Assembly (NCBI GenBank): GCA_028098005.1
Contig: JAOHFM010000027.1
Location: 1 to 19,748 of the forward strand
Source of the DNA: Psychrosphaera sp.
Lineage (GTDB): Bacteria; Pseudomonadota; Gammaproteobacteria; Enterobacterales; Alteromonadaceae
Direction of reading: 5' to 3'
Length of the DNA: 19,748 nucleotides
Made by a program: the position numbers and the translations under genes. This document shows, one piece after another, positions 6,012-12,549 of the stretch (the first letter of the stretch is position 1; each line of letters begins with the position of its first letter). Below the pieces are notes generated by a model. It was not told where the DNA came from and made no database searches. It was given only the letters and a program-made list of their open reading frames with translations.

Positions 6012-7778
6012 ATGACCAATAAAAATTTTAAGTCACATATAAGCTTACATTCACTTTATCCTAAGCTGTCAACACATCCTATTTATAGATACCTTTTGTC
6101 GTTTGGCGATAAAGTTATGGGATTACGTAAACTAGACGCCTTTTATTTAAAAAGTGGCTTAGCGGGCTTAACTAGCGAAGAATTTGCTGAAGGTTTAGTC
6201 TCTAAATTTAATACCCCTTTAATTGGTGCTGAAGAGTTGCATAAAAAGCTACCAAAAACGGGGCCCGTTATTATTGTTGCAAATCACCCGTTTGGCTGTC
6301 TTGAAGGCATTGCCTTGGCCCGTGAAATAAAAAAGGCAAGAAAAGACGTTAAAGTACTGGCAAACAAAGCGTTAAGTATGTTTGAAGAGTTGAAGCCTTT
6401 CTTCATTTTTATAGATCCGTTACGTCCTAAAGATCCCAAAAATATGAAAGCATTAAAGGATTGCCGCAGACACCTAAACCAAAACGGTGTTCTAGTTCTG
6501 TTTCCAAGTGGTAAGGTGTCAGAATACGAACCCGATAAGCAACGTATTTGTGACGCTCAATGGAATCGCTTACCGGCCCAATTAGCGCGGTCCTGCAACG
6601 CAGACGTATTGCCTATTTTTTTTGAAGGCAACAATAGTAAACGTTTTATATTGTTAGCTAGAGTTTGGTCAAAACTTAAGCTGCTTATGCTGTTTAGAGA
6701 AATGATGAATCGACAAAATGTTCCAATAAATATGCGTGTTGGTAACCTTCTGTCACCAGTGCTCTTATCAAAATTAAAAGACGTTGAGGTTATTACAGCT
6801 TACTTGCGAGCTCAAACCTATGCACTAAAATCTGTGTATCAGCAATCATGGCCAAAAGACAAAATAACAGGGATGCTGCCATTAGCGAAACCAATAAATA
6901 AGTCGGAAATAGCGGCGGAGTTGGAGGCTTTACCAAATAATCAAAAGTTAGCAAGTTACAAAGGTTTTTCGGTTTATTATGGCTATCAACGGCAAATTAG
7001 TAATATTGTCCTTGAAATTGCAAGGGAGCGAGAGCGTGTATTTAGGCTCCATAATGAAGGTTCAGGTCAGCCAATAGATACAGACAAATTTGATGCGACG
7101 TATGTTCATTTGTTTATTATTGAAGATAATTCACTTGATCTTATAGGTGCATACAGAATGGGGCAAACTGATATTTTATTGAAAGAGGGTGGTTTAGAAA
7201 ACCTTTATTTGAGTAAGATGTTTTCATTTAAACAGAGTTTTGTAAATCAACAGGAACCATGCCTAGAGATGGGCCGCTCGTTTATTGTACCTGAGCATCA
7301 AAAGAGTTTTTATGGGTTATATTTGTTATGGCGAGGCATAGGCGAGTTTGTGGTGAAATATCCGCGCTATCGAACGTTATATGGCACAGTTTCTATTAGT
7401 AAGTTGTATGATCCTAGGAGCGTTGAATATATGCGTGATTTGTTGACTCAACCTTCACAGGAAGTTGACGCAATTACCCCATTTAATGTATTGAACAACC
7501 CTGAACTCGTAGACTTTACCTCTAAACATCGAGAACATTTTGGTGTATTATCCGCGCTCGTTAGCGGTACTGAAAGTGATGGAAAGGATATTCCGATTTT
7601 AATAAAACAGTATCAAAAGTTAGCGGCTAGGTTTTATTGTATAGGAATCGATACTAACTTTAACGACACACCAGGTATGTTGCTCAGTGTCCATTTGCCG
7701 TCCGCGCCACAAAAATCGTTAAAGCAGTACTTAACAGACGGACTAGACGGCTATCTGGCTTTTAATAAAGAAAACTAA
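6012..7778 (+). CDS. Bifunctional acyltransferase, OlsF-like (PlsC domain + OlsB-type GNAT domain)
   Basis: A 588-residue two-domain enzyme (numbered from the ATG at 6012). The N-terminal half (about 35-260) is a lysophospholipid acyltransferase domain with VANHPFGCLEG (H92, E98, an H-x5-D/E variant of the usual H-x4-D) and FPSGKVS (164-170) as the FPEG block. The C-terminal half (about 305-560) resembles OlsB/GNAT N-acyltransferases: ERVFRLHNEGSG, DKFDATYVHLFII, GAYRMGQ and LEMGRSFIVP. This order is that of OlsF, which in Serratia makes ornithine lipid in one protein: the C-terminal domain N-acylates ornithine and the N-terminal domain adds the second chain. The amino acid used here cannot be read from sequence. 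No signal peptide is seen; it probably acts at the inner cytoplasmic-membrane face. Start is uncertain: an in-frame TTG at 5988 adds eight residues, and neither has a good ribosome site. A second acyltransferase follows 11 bases later. Confidence 0.85.
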   Translation: MTNKNFKSHISLHSLYPKLSTHPIYRYLLSFGDKVMGLRKLDAFYLKSGLAGLTSEEFAEGLVSKFNTPLIGAEELHKKLPKTGPVIIVANHPFGCLEGIALAREIKKARKDVKVLANKALSMFEELKPFFIFIDPLRPKDPKNMKALKDCRRHLNQNGVLVLFPSGKVSEYEPDKQRICDAQWNRLPAQLARSCNADVLPIFFEGNNSKRFILLARVWSKLKLLMLFREMMNRQNVPINMRVGNLLSPVLLSKLKDVEVITAYLRAQTYALKSVYQQSWPKDKITGMLPLAKPINKSEIAAELEALPNNQKLASYKGFSVYYGYQRQISNIVLEIARERERVFRLHNEGSGQPIDTDKFDATYVHLFIIEDNSLDLIGAYRMGQTDILLKEGGLENLYLSKMFSFKQSFVNQQEPCLEMGRSFIVPEHQKSFYGLYLLWRGIGEFVVKYPRYRTLYGTVSISKLYDPRSVEYMRDLLTQPSQEVDAITPFNVLNNPELVDFTSKHREHFGVLSALVSGTESDGKDIPILIKQYQKLAARFYCIGIDTNFNDTPGMLLSVHLPSAPQKSLKQYLTDGLDGYLAFNKEN

Positions 7779-7789
7779 AAGGGTATAGA

Positions 7790-8518
7790 ATGCGAGCAAA
7801 TCGCTTTGCGCAATGCTTTAGCTTTGCAGTAATGTCAACTGTGAAAACAATCAGCTTTTTGTTTTATCGTTTTGAAATAAAATGGTTAAGTAAAAAGAAG
7901 TTTGAAGCACTAGACGATGTAAAACTTATTGTATTGCTAAATCACACAAGCTTATTCGAAGCACTATTTGTGCGCCTAGCACCGTTTCACTTCTTATGGA
8001 AAATAGCACGGCATCTGTTAATTCCAATTGCTGATATAACGGCCAGTAGACCTGTAGTTGGTAAGTTCTTTAATGCGCTCGTTCCTGGTTTTGTGCCAAT
8101 AAGCCGTAAACGCGACGAGTCATGGGATAATTTCCTTAAGAGAGTTAATGACGATGCTATTGTTGCTATATTGCCTGAAGGCAGAATGCGTCGTCATGAC
8201 GGTAATGACAAACACGGTAATCCAATGACAGTGCGTACAGGTGTTGCTGATATTATTGAAGAGTTGGATAGCGGTAACGTACTATTTATTTATAGTGGTG
8301 GCATGCATCATATACAAATCCCGGGTCAAACATTACCTAGAGTGTTTAAAAAAGTGAAAATCAACATGGAAATGGTTGATATAGATGATTACAAAGATGT
8401 TTTGCATCATCCGGAGAGAAAAACGAGAAAAGCTAAAATAGTGCAAGATATACAAAAACGACTAGAAGAGTTTACGCCGTTTTGTAACCGTCAGCCCTAT
8501 AACAAAGGCGATGAATAG
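7790..8518 (+). CDS. PlsC-family lysophospholipid acyltransferase
   Basis: A 242-residue protein of the 1-acyl-glycerol-3-phosphate acyltransferase superfamily. Block I is LLNHTSLFEALF with the catalytic pair H52 and E57 (H-x4-E, Glu replacing the more usual Asp), block II is near VPISRKR (102-108), and block III is LPEGRMRR (128-135). The N-terminal 30 residues are hydrophobic and amphipathic, suited to membrane association. It begins 11 bases after the OlsF-like gene with an AAGGG ribosome site, so the two are almost certainly co-transcribed and probably serve the same lipid. It may supply the ester-linked chain, act on a different acyl class, or be a general acyltransferase. The housekeeping PlsC is usually elsewhere with parC/parE, which favours a specialised role here. 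Confidence 0.87.
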   Translation: MRANRFAQCFSFAVMSTVKTISFLFYRFEIKWLSKKKFEALDDVKLIVLLNHTSLFEALFVRLAPFHFLWKIARHLLIPIADITASRPVVGKFFNALVPGFVPISRKRDESWDNFLKRVNDDAIVAILPEGRMRRHDGNDKHGNPMTVRTGVADIIEELDSGNVLFIYSGGMHHIQIPGQTLPRVFKKVKINMEMVDIDDYKDVLHHPERKTRKAKIVQDIQKRLEEFTPFCNRQPYNKGDE

Positions 8519-8604
8519 ACAACTTTTATTACAATTAGAGCTATTGTATAAGAGCAGGTAATCAGGCACTATTTTAATTAGAAAAAGGCAGACTAAGGTA
8601 TAAC

Positions 8605-8811
8605 ATGTCTCAAATAAGAGAGTCACTGAATAAGTTGAAAGAGGCAGCTGAGTCGTTACAAAAAAGCATAGATTCTTGCGATGCAAATGACGGAAATGTT
8701 GAAGAATTGCATAAAACCTTGAATGAAGTTAACGACCATGTAGAGTTTATAAAAGAAAGTTTAGAAAGTAATGAGTCATCACCCATTCGATACGTAGATC
8801 AATGTGGTTAA
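8605..8811 (+). CDS. Small acidic coiled-coil protein of unknown function
   Basis: A 68-residue soluble protein that I do not recognise. It is mostly helical with heptad spacing of leucine/valine/isoleucine (RESLNKLKEAAESLQKSI, then EELHKTLNEVNDHVEFIKESL), rich in Glu and Ser, and has a short non-helical tail ending in DQCG; two cysteines (C25 and C67) are present. It is likely real: the ATG has an AAGG site at 8595-8598 six bases upstream, and a strong terminator starts one base after the stop. It follows the acyltransferase pair by 86 bases on the same strand, so it may be co-transcribed or have its own promoter; none is obvious. A small oligomeric adaptor is possible, but no function can be assigned. 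Confidence 0.75.
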   Translation: MSQIRESLNKLKEAAESLQKSIDSCDANDGNVEELHKTLNEVNDHVEFIKESLESNESSPIRYVDQCG

Positions 8812-8812
8812 G

Positions 8813-8841
8813 AAAAAGGTAACCTGATGGTTACCTTTTTT
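8813..8841 (+). terminator. Bidirectional rho-independent terminator between convergent genes
   Basis: AAAAAGGTAACC (8813-8824) pairs perfectly with GGTTACCTTTTT (8829-8840) around a TGAT loop. The T run ends the plus-strand small gene, and the A run gives a U tract for pheA transcripts from the right (pheA stop at 8849). Confidence 0.92.
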
Positions 8842-8848
8842 GTTTAAC

Positions 8849-10027
8849 TTAAGGTTTTGGTGTCAATTTGGCTGGGGGCACATCTTCTGTTGGGTAACAT
8901 CCTAGCACCTTTAGAAAACGTGTTGATGCTCGTAACTCTTCAATAGCATTTTCTAAATTGTTGTCTCTAATATTGCCCTCAACGTCAACGTAAAACATCT
9001 CTTCCCAAGGATTCCCTGTGATAGGTCTCGATTCTAGTTTACACATGTTTACATTGTGAGACTTCAAGATAAGTAGAGCGTCAACCAACGCCCCTGGCTT
9101 TTGCTCAGTGGACATTATCCAAGTCGACTTTGCTGGAACTTGAGGCGCTACAGAAATTGCTTGATTTGCCAATACGATAAAACGACTATAATTTTTCTTC
9201 TGATTGGCCAACGCTTCCGCAATGATTGTAAGCCCATAGAGCCTAGCGCCTTCTCCACTTCCAAGAGCTGCAACGGTGCCTGTCGTATCAGATTGAATCG
9301 CCTCAAATGCGGCAGAAGACGCTTCGCAATGCTCTATTTCAACACCGTCAAATTGTGCAAGAAAGTGGCTGCACTGGGCGTAAACTTGTGGATGGGCGTA
9401 CAGTTTAGATATTTTATCCATTGTTGTTGGAACGGCACTCACCATGCAATGATTGATGGGTTGAGTAATTTCTCCAACGATAGATAAATTTGTATGTTGG
9501 AGTAGGTCATACACATCATTGATGCTGCCTGATGAGGTGTTTTCTATCGGCAAAATGCCATAATCGGCATGTTTATGCTCAACTTTTTCTATAATTTCTA
9601 AAAAGCTAGAGCAACCCATTGCCTTCAGTTGACCTGGGAACCTAGAAAAGTATCGGTGACAAGCAAGGTTGCTATAGGAACCATGGCTACCAAGGTAGGC
9701 TACTCGATTAACGCCATTTTCACCCGCTGGTAAATTCAGGTGTTGCTGCAATAAGGCCTGTTGGTGGAGTACCGAGTCTTCAATAATAGTTTGAAATACT
9801 TGTTTTACAAAATAGGCATCCAAATGCATTTCTTGGCCACGACTAATTAGGTCGACCAACATCTGTTCTTCTCTTTGCAAATCTCTTATCGGTTTATTGT
9901 TTTCTATTTTTTGCTCAGCAACTGACTTTGCCAACATGCGCCTTTTAGACAATATTGTTAAAAGTTCTGAGTCGAGTTGTGAAATCTGTGTTCTTATATC
10001 CGATAGCGGATTGGCTTTATTTGTCAA
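8849..10027 (-). CDS. pheA: Bifunctional chorismate mutase / prephenate dehydratase (P-protein)
   Basis: A 392-residue enzyme that turns chorismate into prephenate and then phenylpyruvate, committing carbon to phenylalanine in the cytoplasm. Residues 1-95 are the AroQ chorismate mutase, with the catalytic R12, R29, K40, D49, R52, E53 and Q89 all present. About 107-290 is prephenate dehydratase (ENTSSGSINDVYDLLQHT; NYSRF). About 298-385 is the ACT domain that senses phenylalanine, with GALV (312-315) and ESRP (332-335). The start is TTG: an AGGA site (10036-10039) lies eight bases upstream, and the N-terminus then matches the E. coli P-protein; the next in-frame Met (31) would remove catalytic residues. 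The dehydratase TRF motif is SRF here (S281), a conservative change that keeps the hydroxyl. It follows the acylase gene after 13 bases, with no room for a leader peptide. A bidirectional terminator follows. Confidence 0.97.
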   Translation of the reverse strand: MTNKANPLSDIRTQISQLDSELLTILSKRRMLAKSVAEQKIENNKPIRDLQREEQMLVDLISRGQEMHLDAYFVKQVFQTIIEDSVLHQQALLQQHLNLPAGENGVNRVAYLGSHGSYSNLACHRYFSRFPGQLKAMGCSSFLEIIEKVEHKHADYGILPIENTSSGSINDVYDLLQHTNLSIVGEITQPINHCMVSAVPTTMDKISKLYAHPQVYAQCSHFLAQFDGVEIEHCEASSAAFEAIQSDTTGTVAALGSGEGARLYGLTIIAEALANQKKNYSRFIVLANQAISVAPQVPAKSTWIMSTEQKPGALVDALLILKSHNVNMCKLESRPITGNPWEEMFYVDVEGNIRDNNLENAIEELRASTRFLKVLGCYPTEDVPPAKLTPKP

Positions 10028-10040
10028 AAATCTAGTCCTG

Positions 10041-12431
10041 TTATAAAGGTTTTAGTATTAATGTGTATTTCGTTTTTCCAGGTAACAGAGGCGAAGGTGT
10101 TCCGTTAATCCAATTTTTATGTCCATTACCATAATAAGGGCTTAAAGGGTGTCCGCTCTGACCACTAGGCATGTGTAAAATTGCAGATGCCTCGTGACTA
10201 GGAGAAACTACAAATCGTTCCGACGCTCCAAAGTCTGGTCCTTGTACTCTTGGCATGTAACTGTCTCCTGCTACCGGCATACTCGGCATATCTAAAAGTA
10301 AGCTTAAAGCTGGGACTGCTTTGGATAATGGATGTTGTACTTTTGCCGTGTTAATGGTTCCCCATTTTGCGTTACTCAACGAGCCATGTTTCTCTTTGAG
10401 TTTCTTAATTGAAGAGAGTAGGGTTTGCTCTAAAAACTCAGTCCAATCGGCGTAACCGGTTGGTGCAATATTTTTAGGTTTATTTGTTAATATTGTCCAC
10501 ATCGGCGTTTCAATTTGGTGGCGGATTGGGTGGATATCTACTTCGGATGTTCTGGTGTTTTTTAACGGCGCTAATAGAATATCAAACATCGACTGACGAA
10601 CGTCTATCCGAAATGCTCTAACAATGGAATACCCAACTGAATCAATAGACGCCAGTTGTTGCCAATTTTCAAGGTATGCCTTCACGTCATCCAGTTGATG
10701 CTTTTTGACAAAGTTTGGCGTTAACAATTCATTTAGAATAAGCTTTTGCCAGCGTGCTAAGAATAACGCTCTATTGTCGTTTTGAATATCTAAAAAGTCC
10801 TGTTCGGAAAATTCATTTAAAGCAAAAAGACCTTGTTGGATTTGTTGGCTTCGAGCACCTAAGGCATAACCACCATTACCAATTTTCTCATACATATCGT
10901 TGCCCACAACTCGACTATTACCAGTCCAAATTCTATTTGCTGGTGGGTTAAAAACAGTGGGCTTTTCTTCCGCGTTTAAATAACCTAACCATTGGTAATG
11001 ACTTTGGCTCCAATCTTGTGGTGTTTCCCAGTCAGGCAACTCAAGAGAAGATTGTTTAACAGGCATTGGACCGGCAATTGTCCAAGCGATATCACCCTTC
11101 TTATCTGCGACAACAATATTTTGTGCTGGAATTGCCATTGTATGTGCAATATCAATAGCCTGTTGAGTCGATTCCGAACCTTCTAAATTTAACAAATTAA
11201 AGTTTATTCCTTCAGCATCATGGGCGACCCAACGCAGAGATAATGGTTTGCCCTCGGAATTATGAGCAACTACCGGTCCCCATTGTGAAGAGGTAACTCG
11301 AATTATGCGGTCGGCAGCGCCTTTTATTTTTATTGTCTCTTCTTCCACGGTTAATTTCTGTAAACCTGATGGTGTATGGTAGCTATCGCCAGGTGCGTTT
11401 AACTGCAATTCAACAAGATCACTCCAGTCGCCGTAGCTGTTAGTAAAACCCCATGCTACGTGTCGGTTGCTACCCACTACCATAGCGGGCGTGCCTGGCA
11501 GTGTGACGCCGTCTATCAATATTTGCTTGTCACTAGCTTTATATCTAAACCCTGCTCTATACCAAATATTAGGCACTCGAATCCCTAAGTGCATGTCGTT
11601 TGCTAACAGTGCGGATTTAGTTTTACTTATAGAGCCACTTACAACCCAACTATTACTACCCGGTAAAGACTCATGATGGTTATGTGATAAAACATCGTTA
11701 ACAGTTTGTTGCAATGAAGAGGCAACTAACCCTGATTGCTGAAAGCTTGATTTGGGCAATGGTGACTCTTGAAATTGAGTTCCATCTATTGCAGCGTCCC
11801 ACATGGAGCCTGCAGGATTTAGAAACTTGTATACCTCTGTTCCAAATTGCGCTTTAATTTTTCCTAATAGTTGCTCGCGCTGACCATACTGGTGCTGAAG
11901 ATCAATATACATGCTGTACAAAACAAGCAAGCTGTCTTCAGCTTTCCAAGGCTTTGGTGAAACGTTTAATATCAAGTATTCAAAGGGTTTAACGGATAAA
12001 TTAGATATTCCAGCGTTAACACCATGAGTATACTGCTCTAAAATGCGTTGGTGTTTTTCAGGTAGGTTTAACAGAAACTTTTGGGCTCTTTTTCTAAACT
12101 GGTGTAGTCTAATTTTGCTGTCAAAATCAGCAGCTAACACGCCAAAGAGCTCGGATAGTTCACCCGATGAATTTTTCCTGAGCAAATCCATTTGAAAAAA
12201 CCGTTCCTCAGCATGTACAAAACCTAAAGCGTAGGCAATGGCTTCTCTTGAGTCAGCAGTAAAAGTTGCGATTCCATTCTCGTCACGATCAATCTGGGCC
12301 AACGCAGGAATAGGCGTTATTAACTTGGCATTTAATGTCGGTTTACTCGAACTTAAAGTGAAATAGACTAAAATACAAAGTAAGGCGATAAAAATTGCCG
12401 TTAGTTTTAACACACGCTTTAACCAAATCAT
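10041..12431 (-). CDS. Penicillin acylase family Ntn hydrolase, membrane-anchored
   Basis: A 796-residue precursor of the penicillin/cephalosporin/homoserine-lactone acylase superfamily. Residues 8-27 form a hydrophobic signal or anchor, placing the enzyme in the periplasm. The alpha-chain part shows IDRDENGIATFTA and ALGFVHAEERFFQMDLLRK. The autocleavage site is LPG-SNSWVVSG, with Ser259 expected to become the beta-chain N-terminal nucleophile. The beta chain contains ANDMHLG, GSNRHVAWGFTNSYGD and the oxyanion-side motif IWTGNSR. All elements of a functional enzyme are present and the length is normal. Such enzymes hydrolyse amide-linked acyl groups: beta-lactams, acyl-homoserine lactones or other N-acyl compounds. 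The substrate cannot be told from sequence. pheA begins 13 bases after the stop, so the two are likely co-transcribed. The gene is divergent from the GGDEF-EAL gene. Confidence 0.92.
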   Translation of the reverse strand: MIWLKRVLKLTAIFIALLCILVYFTLSSSKPTLNAKLITPIPALAQIDRDENGIATFTADSREAIAYALGFVHAEERFFQMDLLRKNSSGELSELFGVLAADFDSKIRLHQFRKRAQKFLLNLPEKHQRILEQYTHGVNAGISNLSVKPFEYLILNVSPKPWKAEDSLLVLYSMYIDLQHQYGQREQLLGKIKAQFGTEVYKFLNPAGSMWDAAIDGTQFQESPLPKSSFQQSGLVASSLQQTVNDVLSHNHHESLPGSNSWVVSGSISKTKSALLANDMHLGIRVPNIWYRAGFRYKASDKQILIDGVTLPGTPAMVVGSNRHVAWGFTNSYGDWSDLVELQLNAPGDSYHTPSGLQKLTVEEETIKIKGAADRIIRVTSSQWGPVVAHNSEGKPLSLRWVAHDAEGINFNLLNLEGSESTQQAIDIAHTMAIPAQNIVVADKKGDIAWTIAGPMPVKQSSLELPDWETPQDWSQSHYQWLGYLNAEEKPTVFNPPANRIWTGNSRVVGNDMYEKIGNGGYALGARSQQIQQGLFALNEFSEQDFLDIQNDNRALFLARWQKLILNELLTPNFVKKHQLDDVKAYLENWQQLASIDSVGYSIVRAFRIDVRQSMFDILLAPLKNTRTSEVDIHPIRHQIETPMWTILTNKPKNIAPTGYADWTEFLEQTLLSSIKKLKEKHGSLSNAKWGTINTAKVQHPLSKAVPALSLLLDMPSMPVAGDSYMPRVQGPDFGASERFVVSPSHEASAILHMPSGQSGHPLSPYYGNGHKNWINGTPSPLLPGKTKYTLILKPL

Positions 12432-12457
12432 TGTATTTTCTCTTTTTTGTTATTATT

Positions 12458-12487
12458 TTGTGAAACAGACTAAACATAAAATATCAT
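12458..12487 (+). promoter_or_regulatory. Candidate sigma-70 promoter for the GGDEF-EAL gene
   Basis: TTGTGA (12458-12463, four of six), an 18-base spacer, then TATCAT (12482-12487, five of six). Transcription would start near 12494, about 56 bases before the likely TTG start. It lies in the intergenic region shared with the divergent acylase gene. Confidence 0.35.
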
Positions 12488-12549
12488 TTTATTAATTAAT
12501 ACTCCATGACATAGTGGGGCAAAGTTTAGGGTTACTTAGGGAGCTTTAT

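Noticed and set aside
8462..8686. 74-codon minus-strand frame between the acyltransferase and the small coiled-coil gene
   Set aside because: Overlaps two plus-strand genes, has no convincing ribosome site and has an irregular Cys/Leu-rich translation.
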